A DNA stretch of 64,000 nucleotides, from NCBI GenBank assembly GCA_028714735.1, contig JAQTLU010000004.1, positions 1-64,000 on the forward strand. Direction: 5' to 3'. Position numbers and translations under genes: made by a program. The notes below the pieces were generated by a model. That model was not told the origin of the DNA and made no database searches. It saw nothing but the letters and a program-made list of their open reading frames with translations. This DNA is from Gallionellaceae bacterium. GTDB taxonomy: Bacteria; Pseudomonadota; Gammaproteobacteria; Burkholderiales; Thiobacillaceae. This document shows positions 32,090 to 41,620 of this stretch, piece after piece (positions within the stretch are counted from its first letter, which is position 1; each line of letters starts with the position of its first letter).

Positions 32090-32377
32090 CTTTTCCACCA
32101 CGCCCATGACGTCTTCTTCGCGCATGACGAGGAGTTCCTCGCCGTCGACCTTGACCGACTGGCCGGAGTACTTGCCGAACAGGACGCGGTCGCCGACCTT
32201 CAGGTCCATGGCGATCAGCTTGCCGCTGTCGTCGCGCTTGCCGGGGCCGACGGCGATCACTTCGCCCTGGTCGGGCTTCTCGGTGGCGGTGTCGGGGATA
32301 ACGATCCCGGAAGCCGTCTTGCGCTCTTCTTCCATGCGCTTGACGATGACGCGGTCATGCAAAGGGCGGATCTTCAT
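32087..32377 (-). CDS. groES: Co-chaperonin GroES (Hsp10)
   Basis: The 96-residue protein forms the heptameric lid of GroEL. Family features are [21 protein letters not shown], the mobile loop [10 protein letters not shown] (about 23-32), [40 protein letters not shown] lies just before the ATG (32382-32389 on the minus strand). It is the first gene of the heat-shock operon, under a sigma-70-type promoter and a CIRCE operator. Confidence 0.99.
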   Translation of the reverse strand: MKIRPLHDRVIVKRMEEERKTASGIVIPDTATEKPDQGEVIAVGPGKRDDSGKLIAMDLKVGDRVLFGKYSGQSVKVDGEELLVMREEDVMGVVEK

Positions 32378-32429
32378 AGATTCCTCCTAAAACTGTATCT
32401 GGTTTCTGAAAGCTCTTAAGGATGGGCTG

Positions 32430-32456
32430 TTAGCACTCTCATCCGTCGAGTGCCAG
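32430..32456 (-). promoter_or_regulatory. CIRCE operator (HrcA binding site) of groESL
   Basis: TTAGCACTC, nine-base spacer, GAGTGCCAG. The left arm matches the CIRCE consensus fully and the right arm in seven of nine positions (consensus GAGTGCTAA). It lies directly downstream of the -10 element, so HrcA would block transcription initiation. Confidence 0.92.
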
Positions 32457-32485
32457 ATGATATGGACGCCATCGGGGTATTTCAA
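32457..32485 (-). promoter_or_regulatory. Sigma-70-type promoter of groESL
   Basis: On the minus strand TTGAAA (32480-32485) is followed after exactly 17 bases by TATCAT (32457-32462). The predicted start site falls within the adjacent CIRCE. Confidence 0.75.
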
Positions 32486-32567
32486 GGGGGTGGCCGGGTA
32501 TTTTGTCGTTATCTGACCGGGCAGCGGCAGGAATCGAGCCGGCCAGAAGGCCTGCGCGGCCGGAGAC

Positions 32568-34784
32568 TCAGGCGCGGATCGCTGTGTGGCCGGCCTGCCG
32601 CGTCAGCAGTTCGGTCACCACGGAGGCGGGTTGGGCCCGGTGATAAAGAAAGCCCTGGATGACGTGGCAACCGTTTCTGATCAGGAAGTCGGCTTGCTCC
32701 TGACGTTCGACTCCTTCGCCGATCACCTCCAGGTCGAGGCCCTTGGCCAGGGCAATGATAGCCTGGACCACAGGCACCCGCCGGCTGCCGTCCCGTATCT
32801 CGTTGACGAAGGCCTTGTCGATCTTCAGCGTGTGCAGGGGCAGCAACTGTATGTAGGCGAGCGAGGAATAGCCGGTGCCGAAGTCGTCGATGGCCAGCCG
32901 CACTCCGGCGCCGGCCAGGCGGTCGAGCTTGAGCATGACGCCGTCCAGGTTACGGATGGCGATGCCTTCGGTGATCTCCAGTTTCAGCCATTCCGGTTCC
33001 AGGCGATGCCGCTCGATGGCGGCCAGGATGCGCTCGACGAAGTCTTCCTGATCGAGGAAATGCGGCGATATGTTCACCGACATGACGATCGGTTCCAGGC
33101 CCAGGTCGAGCCAGGAGCGCATGTTGCCGCAGGCAGTTTCCAGCATCCAGTCGGACAGCGGGCAGATCAGGCCGATTTCCTCGACCAGCGGGAAGATGTC
33201 GCCGGCCCCGCGCAGGCCATCCCGGGGATGCTGCCAGCGCATCAGGGCCTCCACCCCGACGATGTTCCCGCTGCGGGTATCGACCTGGGGCTGGTAGTAC
33301 ATGGTCAATTCGCCTTCGCGTACGGCCCGGCGCAGTTCGCCTTGCATGGAATGCTTGGCCGATGCGACATCGGGCATGTTGTCGTCGAAGCAGGCATAGC
33401 CGTTCTTGCCGCCCTGCTTGACATGATGCAGGGCAAGGTCGGCATGGCGCATCAGCGTCTTGGCGCAATCGCCATCGGCCGGGCAGAGGGCGATGCCGAT
33501 GCTGGCGGTCAGGTAGATTTCATGGCCGCCAACCTGGCATGGGGCTTCCAGTACGGTCAGGATGCGCTGGGCGAGCGCCTTGGCCGTGTCCTGGTCGGCG
33601 ACATGCGGCAACAGCAGGGCGAACTCGTCGGCCTCCGTGCGGGCCAGGGTGTCGCTGCCTTCCAGGCAGCCCTCGATGCGTTGCGCGGCGATGCGCAGCA
33701 GACCGTCGCCGACCGGATGGCCGAGGCTGTCGTTCACCCACCTGAAGCGATCCAGGTCGACCAGCATCACCGCCAGCGGGGAGTCGTGACGGCGCGCCTG
33801 GATCAGGGCGAATTCCAGGCGGTCCCGGTACAGATCTCGGTTGGGCAGTTCGGTGACCCGGTCGTGCAGGGCGTGGAAGGCGACCATCGCCTCGGCCTGG
33901 CGGCGGGCGCTGATGTCGCGGGCGATGCCGTAGGTGCCGAGAAACCCGCGTTGTCCGGACGGGTCGTCGTGACTGTAGACCCCGAACGCGTTGACGCTCA
34001 GAGTGACCAGATTGACCTCGAAATGCCTGGCATCTTCGGTGAAGCGGCTGCGCAGGCGCAGCTCTACGTTGCGGCTGGCGCGTTCGCCGGTGCGTCGCTC
34101 GTCGAGCACATGGCATGCGCTGGCGTGGTCTTCGGCATGGACCATGACGCTGTAATGTTGGCCGATCAGTTCCTCGCGGGAGTAACCGAGCAGGCTCTCG
34201 ACTCGCTGGTTGACGAAGCTGAAGCAGCCCTCCTGGTCGAGGGTATAGATGAAATCCGGCGATTCCTCGACCAGATAGCGGTACAAACGTTCGGACTGCG
34301 CGAGACGGGAGCGCATCCGCTCGTTTTCCCTGCGCTCGCGCTGCAGTGCGAGGGCGTTCGCCACGGTCTGCCGGAGTTCATCCGGCTCGGCCGGCTTGCG
34401 GATGAAATCGTAGGCGCCTTGCTTGAGGGCGCCGATCGCCGCGCCGATCTCGCTGTCGCCGCTGATCACGATGGTGCACGGTTCGATGCCCTGTCGTCTG
34501 GCGTGGCGCAGGACATCCAGGCCGGACATGTCCTGCAGATGCAGGTCCAGCAGCATCAGGTCGAACGGCTGCCGATCCAGCGCTGCGATCGCCGCCTGGC
34601 CGCTGTCTGCGACCTCGATCCGGTAATTGTGCTCGCCGAGCAGGCGACGCAGGGTACGCACCATCAGGGGTTCGTCATCGACCAGCAGCAAACGGGCCAG
34701 TGGCGCTTCCGTCCGGAGGTCGGGTTCGCCGCCCAACAGGACGTTCAGCAAGGCGTGATCGTTCTGAGCCGGCGCGTTGCTCAC
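32568..34784 (-). CDS. Response regulator with PAS, degenerate GGDEF and EAL domains
   Basis: The 738-residue cytosolic protein has a receiver (about 30-145, D80 in LMLLDLHLQ), PAS (about 165-295), a GGDEF-fold domain (about 305-465) in which the signature reads TEADEF rather than GGDEF, and an EAL domain (about 480-725). The EAL motif (GVEALMRW), VNISP, ITEG, DDFGTGYSSL, KIDKAFV, GEGVE and QGFLY are intact. It is therefore predicted to be a c-di-GMP phosphodiesterase with a catalytically dead or regulatory cyclase domain. It starts at GTG 34784, overlapping the stop of the HDOD kinase (GTGA), and is probably phosphorylated by that kinase. Confidence 0.93.
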   Translation of the reverse strand: MSNAPAQNDHALLNVLLGGEPDLRTEAPLARLLLVDDEPLMVRTLRRLLGEHNYRIEVADSGQAAIAALDRQPFDLMLLDLHLQDMSGLDVLRHARRQGIEPCTIVISGDSEIGAAIGALKQGAYDFIRKPAEPDELRQTVANALALQRERRENERMRSRLAQSERLYRYLVEESPDFIYTLDQEGCFSFVNQRVESLLGYSREELIGQHYSVMVHAEDHASACHVLDERRTGERASRNVELRLRSRFTEDARHFEVNLVTLSVNAFGVYSHDDPSGQRGFLGTYGIARDISARRQAEAMVAFHALHDRVTELPNRDLYRDRLEFALIQARRHDSPLAVMLVDLDRFRWVNDSLGHPVGDGLLRIAAQRIEGCLEGSDTLARTEADEFALLLPHVADQDTAKALAQRILTVLEAPCQVGGHEIYLTASIGIALCPADGDCAKTLMRHADLALHHVKQGGKNGYACFDDNMPDVASAKHSMQGELRRAVREGELTMYYQPQVDTRSGNIVGVEALMRWQHPRDGLRGAGDIFPLVEEIGLICPLSDWMLETACGNMRSWLDLGLEPIVMSVNISPHFLDQEDFVERILAAIERHRLEPEWLKLEITEGIAIRNLDGVMLKLDRLAGAGVRLAIDDFGTGYSSLAYIQLLPLHTLKIDKAFVNEIRDGSRRVPVVQAIIALAKGLDLEVIGEGVERQEQADFLIRNGCHVIQGFLYHRAQPASVVTELLTRQAGHTAIRA

Positions 34785-36862
34785 GTGGTTTCACCGGGTG
34801 CCGGCGCCGCCGGCAGGAAGATCTGGAACGCGGTGCCCGAGGCGGCGCTATGCCATTCGATCTGGCCGCCCAGACGCTCGACCAGTTCGCCGACGATGGC
34901 CAGGCCGAGGCCGGAGTGCTCCGCGCCCTTGTGCGTCTCGACCGGGCTGAACAGGCCGGCCTGGACGTCCTGGGGCAGGCCCGGACCATTGTCGCTGACC
35001 AGCAGCACGACAAACCGTCCCCCTGCGCGCGGCAACGGCCCGGTGGTCGACATGACGATCCTGCCCGCTGTGCCGAGTGCCTCGATGCCGTTCTTGAGCA
35101 AGTTGAGCACGATCTGTTTCAGGCTGTCCTGATCGGCCAGCACTGCAGGCAGGCCATCCTGGAGCGTGGACTCGACCCGGATGCCGTCGGGAATGAAATA
35201 AGTGTCCCGGCAGAATGCCAGCAATTCGCGCACCGCACGGTTCAGGTCGCTGCCCCGCGGCCGCGCTGCCCCGACCGGGGCGACCAGGTCCGGCTGGACG
35301 AGGTTGCGCAGGATACGGCTGACCCGATCGATCTCGGCATCGACCAGGGCCAGGTCTTGCACCAGTTCGCCGGCATCGCTCCTTGCGCCGAGTTCGTCGG
35401 TCAGGATGCGCAGGTAGTTTTTGATGATGCCCAAGGGGTTGCTGGCCTCATGCACGGCGCGTCGCACCGGGTCACTCAGGCCGGGTGCGGCCGTCGGTTG
35501 GGCCGCAGACGGCAGCAGGCGCGCGGCCGCCACGTCGGCAAAGGCTTGCAGCAGTGGCGGCCGCGCCAGCAAGTTCGCGGCGACGGTTTGCCTGGCGGCG
35601 AAGACCAGGACCGGGCACGGCGGCACGCTGCCCAGCGGGATGGCCAACAGGGCGGGCATGACATGGTCTTGGCCCAATAGCCGCAGCAGCTGCTTGTCCA
35701 CCAGGTTCGCACCGAGCTCGGCGGCCAGGATCGATTCGGGCCGACCGGAGGCGGCGGCACGGCCGATGCAGCCGCCCTGGTCGCCGATCATGATGGCCAA
35801 TTCCTCGCCCCGCGCCAGGTGCGGCCAGGGCGCCACGGAGCGCAGGCGGTCGCCCTCGACCTGATAGAACAGACAATCGCCAAGCTCGAACAGGATGCGC
35901 GCCGTGTGGGCGGTGCTACGCAATCGCTCGATCACGCCCGAGGGAGCGGGCGCGGCTTGCGCCCGCAACGCACCGATCAAGGCCAGTCCACGCACTTCCT
36001 CGGTCAGGCTGGCCTGCGCTTCGGGCTGGGCCTCCGGGTCGGCTAAACGGATGCCCAGCAGGTCCGCGGCGAGTTTGACCTCGTCGGCGACACCGCCCCG
36101 TATCCCGCTGAGTCTGGCCTCGCCGCATTCGAGCAAATCGGGCAGGCTGGCCTGGTCGTCGTGCTCCATGACATGTGCCAGCCAGACGATGCGCACCAGC
36201 GGGTGCGCCTGAGCGACCTGCTCCGCGGCCTCATGGTGGTACAGCAGCGCATCGGCCAGGAAACCGTCGAGTTGCCAGCGTGCGGCCAGCCAGGTGCCCA
36301 CCTCGGCATGGGTGAAGCCGAAGACGTTTTCCTCCCATCGGCTGAGCCAGGTATCGTCATGACCTTCGGCAAAGGCGCGATGGTATTCGGAGGGAAAGGT
36401 GGCGAGCATGGCCAGTTGGCCGACGTCGTGCAGCAGGCCTGCCAGATAGGCCTCTTCCACATGCGGGTAACCTGCGGCCCGCGCCAGGCGTTTGGCCAGG
36501 ATGGCGGCGCCCAGACTGTGCTGCCAGAAGACGCCAAGGTTGATCTCCTGGTTGCCGACCAGGCCGTTGAATACCTGCTGGATCGATTCCCCGATCACAG
36601 CCGTGCGTGCTGAGTCGAGGCCGAGTTGCATCAAGGCCTGCAGCAGGCTGCGCGGGGCTTGTCTGCCATGGCGGTCGGCGGAGCACGCCAGGGTCAGCAA
36701 TTTCGCGCTCAGGGCCGGTTCCTGGCCGATCAACTTGGCAATATCGTCCAGACCGGAGTCTTCCTGCCGGCACAACTCCAGCAACCGCAGCAATACTTGC
36801 GGCAAAGCCGGCAGGCGCGTCGTCAGGAGACGATGCTGGGTGTCTTTGTCGATCCTGCCCAT
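34781..36862 (-). CDS. HDOD-GAF-histidine kinase fusion
   Basis: The 693-residue protein has an N-terminal HDOD domain (about 12-215; LPALPQVLLRLLEL, LLHDVGQLAML), a GAF-like region (about 300-450; LFELGDCLFYQVEGDRLRSVAP), HisKA with candidate phosphoacceptor H471 (VHEASNPLGIIKNYL) and HATPase (NLLKNGIEAL, DNGPGLPQD, SGLGLAIV). There is no membrane segment, so it senses a cytosolic signal. It forms an operon with the EAL regulator and may gate c-di-GMP turnover. The domain order is known in proteobacterial HDOD kinases, but few have an assigned signal. Confidence 0.92.
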   Translation of the reverse strand: MGRIDKDTQHRLLTTRLPALPQVLLRLLELCRQEDSGLDDIAKLIGQEPALSAKLLTLACSADRHGRQAPRSLLQALMQLGLDSARTAVIGESIQQVFNGLVGNQEINLGVFWQHSLGAAILAKRLARAAGYPHVEEAYLAGLLHDVGQLAMLATFPSEYHRAFAEGHDDTWLSRWEENVFGFTHAEVGTWLAARWQLDGFLADALLYHHEAAEQVAQAHPLVRIVWLAHVMEHDDQASLPDLLECGEARLSGIRGGVADEVKLAADLLGIRLADPEAQPEAQASLTEEVRGLALIGALRAQAAPAPSGVIERLRSTAHTARILFELGDCLFYQVEGDRLRSVAPWPHLARGEELAIMIGDQGGCIGRAAASGRPESILAAELGANLVDKQLLRLLGQDHVMPALLAIPLGSVPPCPVLVFAARQTVAANLLARPPLLQAFADVAAARLLPSAAQPTAAPGLSDPVRRAVHEASNPLGIIKNYLRILTDELGARSDAGELVQDLALVDAEIDRVSRILRNLVQPDLVAPVGAARPRGSDLNRAVRELLAFCRDTYFIPDGIRVESTLQDGLPAVLADQDSLKQIVLNLLKNGIEALGTAGRIVMSTTGPLPRAGGRFVVLLVSDNGPGLPQDVQAGLFSPVETHKGAEHSGLGLAIVGELVERLGGQIEWHSAASGTAFQIFLPAAPAPGETT

Positions 36863-37133
36863 GTTCCTCTGGCGATCCGGTCAGCCCGATTAGGTAAGCC
36901 TACTCGATTATGAAGTCGTTTTTCAACAAAGCAACTTAAACCATTAATTAATAGGCTTGTTATGTACGCGGCTCGTGTCGATGGCACAGCCAGGCAGCTT
37001 GGCCGGCGTGGCGAGATATCGGCAAATGGGCAAGAGGTCCGGGCCGGTCGTCATGCCGGGAGTTGCTGGGGTGGCACAAGATGCCAGGCATGGTTCAGAG
37101 GCGGAGCGATCCGGAAGCGATCACCCGCGGCAC
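36863..37133. other. Gene-free spacer between the HDOD kinase and the tRNA operon
   Basis: About 90 bases next to the kinase are AT-rich (CAACTTAAACCATTAATTAATAGGC, about 36930-36955) and probably contain the kinase promoter. The remainder is GC-rich with only short unsupported frames. Confidence 0.4.
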
Positions 37134-37167
37134 CAAAGAAAAAGGGCTTGCATCGCTGCAAGCCCTT
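37134..37167 (-). terminator. Terminator of the tRNA operon
   Basis: On the minus strand AAGGGCTTGCA, a GCGA loop, TGCAAGCCCTT and then TTTCTTT form a rho-independent terminator 20 bases after the tRNA-Glu 3' end. Confidence 0.88.
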
Positions 37168-37186
37168 GTAATGCCAGTATTTATTC

Positions 37187-37262
37187 TGGCGTCCCCACGG
37201 GGATTCGAACCCCGGTTACCGCCGTGAAAGGGCGATGTCCTAGGCCTCTAGACGATGGGGAC
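37187..37262 (-). tRNA. tRNA-Glu (anticodon TTC)
   Basis: The 76-nt cloverleaf has acceptor GTCCCCA/TGGGGAC, anticodon loop CTTTCAC (TTC), T arm CCGGGGTTCGAATCCCCG and encoded CCA. It is the second gene of a two-tRNA transcript, 42 bases after tRNA-Ala. Confidence 0.97.
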
Positions 37263-37304
37263 TTGACCTAGTAGGAATCCGCTTGCGCGGATTCCCTTAA
37301 CCTT

Positions 37305-37380
<76 letters not shown>

Positions 37381-37509
37381 AAAAGAGGCGCGCATTCTAA
37401 CCACAGGCTTTTAACATGTAAAGGTATTTTGACGGCTGAATGAAGCCTTCCGAACGGCGCTTTAGTAAACTGCTAATATCCAAATTGCCGCCAACCGGTA
37501 CTACTAACT

Positions 37510-38205
37510 ATGAATACTCATGGCAAGCCACTCATCGCCTTGGCTACCGCGCTCTTGCTGACGGGCTGCGCCAGCAATGGCGATCCGCGCGATCCCCTGG
37601 AACCTTACAACCGCACCATGCACTCCTTCAACGAAGGAGTGGATCGGGCGGTCTTGAAGCCGTTGGCGAAAGGCTATCAGGCGATTGCCCCATCACCCGT
37701 CCAGAGCGGCATCCGCAACTTCTATTCCAACCTGGACGATGTCACCGTATTCACCAACAACTTGCTGCAGTTCAAGCTGGAGCAGGCCTCATCCGATTTG
37801 TTGCGCGTCGCCTTCAATAGCTCGTTCGGCCTGTTGGGCCTGATCGACATCGCCACGCCCATGGGCTTGAAGAAGCACAACGAGGATTTCGGCCAGACCT
37901 TGGGTCGCTGGGGGGTGGGTAGCGGTCCCTATCTGGTACTGCCTTTCTTCGGTCCGAGCAGTTTCAGGGATGGTGTCGGCCTGGTGGTTGATACCGCGAC
38001 GACCGACTTGGTCTACCAGGTCGAGGATATCCCCACTCGAAACTGGACCCTGGCGCTGCGGGTCGTCAGCCGCCGTGCCGACCTGATCGATGCCAAGGAG
38101 GCGATCGAGGAGGCCGCGCTGGATAACTATGAGTTCACCCGCGACTTCTATCTCGAACACCGCAAGGCCTTGGTACGGGATGGTCGCCCCAGCGCGGCCG
38201 AATGA
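37510..38205 (+). CDS. mlaA: Phospholipid-transport lipoprotein MlaA (VacJ)
   Basis: This outer-membrane lipoprotein of the Mla system removes misplaced phospholipids from the outer leaflet. It has 231 residues with a lipoprotein signal ending in lipobox LLTGC (Cys at about 20). Family features are DPLEPYNRTMHSFNEGVDRAVLKPLAKGY, FYSNLDDVTVFTNNLLQ, FNSSFGLLGLIDIATPMGLKKHNEDFGQTLGRWGVG and YLVLPFFGPSSFRDG. The other mla genes (FEDCB) are not in the window, so this copy is separate. greB overlaps its stop codon (ATGA). Confidence 0.96.
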   Translation: MNTHGKPLIALATALLLTGCASNGDPRDPLEPYNRTMHSFNEGVDRAVLKPLAKGYQAIAPSPVQSGIRNFYSNLDDVTVFTNNLLQFKLEQASSDLLRVAFNSSFGLLGLIDIATPMGLKKHNEDFGQTLGRWGVGSGPYLVLPFFGPSSFRDGVGLVVDTATTDLVYQVEDIPTRNWTLALRVVSRRADLIDAKEAIEEAALDNYEFTRDFYLEHRKALVRDGRPSAAE

Positions 38206-38759
38206 ACAAGGCCTTCGTCCCCAACGACAGCCAGGAAACCGAGGAGGAAGGCGAAGAGACCCCGCCATTGCCTCCGGGGACCGGCAATTACATGACACCG
38301 GGCGGCCATGCCCGCATGCTGGCCGAGTTGAACCACCTGCTGCGGGTTGAGCGTCCGGAGGTGGTCAATGTGGTTTCCTGGGCGGCCGGCAATGGCGACC
38401 GCTCCGAGAACGGCGACTACATCTACGGCAAGAAGCGTCTGCGCGAAATCGACCGCCGCCTGCGCTTCCTGACCAAGCGGCTGGAATCAGCCGTGGTGGT
38501 CGATCCCGAGTTGCGCGAGGCCACCGACACGGTCTACTTCGGCGCCACCGTCACGGTGGCGGATGAAGGCGGCGGCGAGAGCGTATACAGCATCGTCGGC
38601 ATCGACGAGGCCGACGCCGGTCGGGGCCGCATCTCCTGGATATCGCCGCTGGCACGGGCGCTGTTGAAGGCGGAAATCGGAGACACGGTACGCTTCCAGT
38701 CCCCGGGTGGCCTCCGTGCCCTGGAAATAGTCTCGGTACAGTACCTGGCGCTCGACTAG
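38202..38759 (+). CDS. greB: Transcription elongation factor GreB
   Basis: This 185-residue factor rescues backtracked RNA polymerase by stimulating transcript cleavage. The N-terminal coiled coil (about 30-100) carries the acidic tip [27 protein letters not shown], typical of GreB, followed by an FKBP-like domain ([18 protein letters not shown]). An acidic extension ([14 protein letters not shown]) precedes the coiled coil. It is translationally coupled to mlaA and convergent with ubiE, whose stop overlaps by four bases. Confidence 0.95.
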   Translation: MNKAFVPNDSQETEEEGEETPPLPPGTGNYMTPGGHARMLAELNHLLRVERPEVVNVVSWAAGNGDRSENGDYIYGKKRLREIDRRLRFLTKRLESAVVVDPELREATDTVYFGATVTVADEGGGESVYSIVGIDEADAGRGRISWISPLARALLKAEIGDTVRFQSPGGLRALEIVSVQYLALD

Positions 38760-39493
38760 AGCTTGTGGCCGATGTGCAGGGCCACCACGCCAGCCGTGAG
38801 GTTGTGGTAGTCGACCCGCTTGAAGCCGACCTCTTCCATCATCGCCTTGAGGGTTTCCTGATCCGGGTGCATGCGGATCGATTCGGCCAGGTATTTGTAG
38901 CTTTCCGAGTCCTTGGCCACGGCCTCGCCCAGGCGCGGCAGCACCTGAAATGAATAGAGGTCGTAGAGCGGCCCCAGCGGCTTCCAGACCTTGGAGAATT
39001 CCAGCACCATCAGGCGACCACCCGGCTTGAGCACTCGCCGCATCTCGGTCAGCGCGGCGTCCTTGTGGGTCATGTTGCGCAGACCGAAGGCTACGGTAAC
39101 CAGATTGAAATAGTCATCCGGAAAGGGGAGTTTCTCGGCGTCGCACTGGGCCACCGGCAACATCATGCCTTCATCGAGCAGGCGGTCGCGGCCAACCCCC
39201 AGCATCGAGCCGTTGATGTCGGTCAGCCAGACCTCGCCGGTCGAGCCGGCGTCCTTGGCCAGCAGACGCGATACGTCGCCGGTGCCGCCTGCGATATCCA
39301 GGCAGCGCATGCCTGGCCGCACGTTGGCCTTGAGTTGCAGGAAGCGCTTCCAGAGCCGGTGCATGCCGGCCGACATGAGGTCGTTCATCACGTCGTAGCG
39401 GTCGGCTACGGAGTGGAACACCTCCGCCACCTTGGCGGCCTTTTCGGCCTCGGCGACGGTCTGGTAACCGAAGTGGGTCTGTTTATCGGACAT
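38756..39493 (-). CDS. ubiE: Ubiquinone/menaquinone C-methyltransferase UbiE
   Basis: This SAM-dependent enzyme methylates the quinone ring in ubiquinone synthesis. It has 245 residues with [36 protein letters not shown] at the N-terminus, SAM motif [16 protein letters not shown] (about 69-83) and [16 protein letters not shown]. It ends the long minus-strand run that begins at def and lies three bases after yggX. Confidence 0.97.
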   Translation of the reverse strand: MSDKQTHFGYQTVAEAEKAAKVAEVFHSVADRYDVMNDLMSAGMHRLWKRFLQLKANVRPGMRCLDIAGGTGDVSRLLAKDAGSTGEVWLTDINGSMLGVGRDRLLDEGMMLPVAQCDAEKLPFPDDYFNLVTVAFGLRNMTHKDAALTEMRRVLKPGGRLMVLEFSKVWKPLGPLYDLYSFQVLPRLGEAVAKDSESYKYLAESIRMHPDQETLKAMMEEVGFKRVDYHNLTAGVVALHIGHKL

Positions 39494-39496
39494 CGC

Positions 39497-39763
39497 TCAA
39501 TGCGGCTTGAAACCCTCGGGGGCGCCGACGCCGTCACCGAAGAAATACTTTTCGCACTGCTCCATCAGGTACTTGCGATGCTGGGCATCGGCCAGGTTGA
39601 GGCGGTTCTCGTTGATGATCATGGTCTGCAGGCGGACCCAGCCCTGCCAGGCCTCTTTCGAGACACCGTCGAAGATGCGTTTGCCGAGGTCGCCGGGATA
39701 GGGCGGAAAATCCATGCCTTCGGCTTCGCGACCGAGCTTGAGGCATTGCACCATGCGTGCCAT
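39497..39763 (-). CDS. yggX: Probable Fe(2+)-trafficking / oxidative damage protection protein YggX
   Basis: The 88-residue cytosolic protein is linked to iron-sulfur cluster protection. Signature: [52 protein letters not shown], with the single conserved Cys at position 7. ATG 39763 is preceded by AAGGAG; the longer frame from 39781 has no ribosome-binding site and is not conserved. Confidence 0.96.
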   Translation of the reverse strand: MARMVQCLKLGREAEGMDFPPYPGDLGKRIFDGVSKEAWQGWVRLQTMIINENRLNLADAQHRKYLMEQCEKYFFGDGVGAPEGFKPH

Positions 39764-39820
39764 AGGGGTACTCCTTTGCATATCAGGGATGGCTGATGTT
39801 AGCCCATGGGGCGGCCGACG

Positions 39821-40147
39821 TCATCCACCGGCCTGTTGCTTCTGGATCCGGCGGGCGAACACGGTCATTTCCTTGGCCGCCTGGATGTCGCCCTTGGCCT
39901 CGGCCACGGCAATGCCCTGCCGGTAGGCGGCCAGGGCGCCGTCGAGATCGCCGGTTTCGCCCAGGGCCTTGCCGAGCAGTTTCCAGGAGGCGGAATGGTT
40001 CGGGTCCAGGCGTACCGCCTCGCGCAGGTGGACGACGGCATTGCATGGGTTGTCCGCCTTCAGGTATTCGTTGCCGAGCGAATAGCGCAGCAGGGCGTTG
40101 TCGCGGCCCTGGACCAGCATCCGCTCGAAGTTCTCCAGTGTGCTCAT
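39821..40147 (-). CDS. TPR-repeat protein downstream of trkH
   Basis: The 108-residue protein starts at ATG 40147, overlapping the trkH stop (ATGA). Two TPR units are visible (ALLRYSLGNEYLKADNPCNAVVHLREAVRLDPNH, ASWKLLGKALGETGDLDGALAAYRQGIAVAEAKGD). There is no signal peptide, so it is cytosolic. It is a small scaffold of unknown partner, co-transcribed with the Trk system. Confidence 0.88.
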   Translation of the reverse strand: MSTLENFERMLVQGRDNALLRYSLGNEYLKADNPCNAVVHLREAVRLDPNHSASWKLLGKALGETGDLDGALAAYRQGIAVAEAKGDIQAAKEMTVFARRIQKQQAGG

Positions 40148-41604
40148 TTTTTCCAGAACGCCGGGGTGAGTACGACCAGCAGGGTAAACAATTCCAGCCG
40201 TCCAAGCAGCATCGAGAAGGAGCATACCCAGGTCTGGAAATCACTGAGTACCGCATAGGTCGAGGCCGGGCCGACCTGGCCGAGGCCGGGGCCGGTGTTG
40301 TTGAGGGTGGCGACGATGGCCGAGAAGGCAGTGAAGACATCCAGGCCGGAAGCGATCAGGATCAGGCTCAGCACCACGGTGGCGGCGACGTAGATGAACA
40401 TGAAGGCCAGGACGGCGTAGATGATCTTGTTGGGCACTACCGAGCCGCCCAACTTGGTCGGCGTCTCGGCGTTGGGATGCAGCAGCTTGATCAGTTCCCG
40501 GTAGACCTGCTTGTAGAGCAGGATGGCGCGCATCATCTTGATGCCGCCGCCGGTCGAGCCGGCACTGGTCGAAAAGGTTGCCAGGAGCAGCATCCACATG
40601 CCGGCGAACAGGGGCCAGGTGTTGTAATCGTCGGTGGCAAAGCCCAGGGTGGTGGCCACCGAGATGGTGTTGAACAAGGCGTAACGCAGTGCCGTGGGGA
40701 AATCGAGATAGAAGTCCTTGGCCCACAGGAACAGCGCCAGCCCGATCCCGGAAAGCAGTACGACCGACAGGAACCAGCGGATTTCCGAATCGTAGCGGTA
40801 CGGGTTCAGGGATAAATGCCGCAAGGCCATGAAATGGGTGGCGAAATTGATCCCGGCGAGGAGGGCGAAGCCGGCCGCGATGGCCTCCAGGGTGACTGAA
40901 TCGAAGTAGCCCAGGCTGGCATCATGGGAGGAAAAACCGCCCAGGCCCATCACCGAGAAGGCATGGGTCAGGGCGTCCAGCCAGCCCATGCCGCCGGCCC
41001 AGAAGGACAGCGTGCAGGCCGTGGTCAGGAGCATGTAGGCGCCCCACAGTCCCTTTGCGGTCTCGGTCATGCGGGGCGTCAGCTTGGTGTCCTTCATCGG
41101 CGTCGGCGTCTCCGCCTTGAACATCTGGCGGCCGCCGACGCCGAGCATGGGCAGCACCGCCACCACCAGCACGATGACGCCCATGCCGCCGATGAAGTGC
41201 ATCTGGGTGCGCCACAGGTTGATCGACGGCGGCAGGGCGTCGAGGCCGCCGAGGACCGTGGCGCCGGTGGCGGTCAGGCCCGACATCGCCTCGAAATAGG
41301 CGTCGGTGAAGGAGAGTTCGGGCAGGTAGAACATCAGCGGCTGGGCGCCGAACACCGGCAACAGCAGCCAGATCATCACCACCAGCAGGAAACCGTCGCG
41401 CGACTTGAGTTCGCGGCGGTACAGGCGACCGAACAGCCACAACAGCAGGCCGCAACCGAAGGTCAGCAGGAAGACCTTGTCGAAGGCCAGCTGGGCGTCG
41501 TCGCCGATGCCGAGCGAGATGAACAACGGCAGCAGCATGGACAGGCCGAACACGGCGATGACCAGGCCGAGCACATTCAGGATGGGCAGGATGCGGCGAT
41601 GCAC
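40144..41604 (-). CDS. trkH: Trk potassium uptake channel subunit TrkH
   Basis: The 486-residue inner-membrane K+ channel subunit has four pore-loop segments (TATGATVLGG, VMGLGGFSSHD, TTLGFATDDY, NNTGPGLGQVG) arranged with paired helices as in TrkH/KtrB. It works with TrkA, encoded 16 bases upstream. Together with Kup at 13963 the window provides two K+ uptake systems. Confidence 0.96.
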   Translation of the reverse strand: MHRRILPILNVLGLVIAVFGLSMLLPLFISLGIGDDAQLAFDKVFLLTFGCGLLLWLFGRLYRRELKSRDGFLLVVMIWLLLPVFGAQPLMFYLPELSFTDAYFEAMSGLTATGATVLGGLDALPPSINLWRTQMHFIGGMGVIVLVVAVLPMLGVGGRQMFKAETPTPMKDTKLTPRMTETAKGLWGAYMLLTTACTLSFWAGGMGWLDALTHAFSVMGLGGFSSHDASLGYFDSVTLEAIAAGFALLAGINFATHFMALRHLSLNPYRYDSEIRWFLSVVLLSGIGLALFLWAKDFYLDFPTALRYALFNTISVATTLGFATDDYNTWPLFAGMWMLLLATFSTSAGSTGGGIKMMRAILLYKQVYRELIKLLHPNAETPTKLGGSVVPNKIIYAVLAFMFIYVAATVVLSLILIASGLDVFTAFSAIVATLNNTGPGLGQVGPASTYAVLSDFQTWVCSFSMLLGRLELFTLLVVLTPAFWKK

Positions 41605-41620
41605 GGCTTCGGCGGGCGGC

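Noticed and set aside
32457..32490. Sigma-32 heat-shock promoter upstream of groES
   Set aside because: CTTGAAA is present, but CCCCGAT follows after only two bases instead of 13 to 15; the sigma-70 spacing of 17 fits better.
32586..35132. 848-codon plus-strand frame across the EAL regulator
   Set aside because: Shadow of two clearly coding minus-strand genes; no domain recognisable.
36957..37271. 104-codon frame overlapping tRNA-Glu
   Set aside because: It runs through the tRNA gene and its terminator in antisense, so it is not a protein gene.
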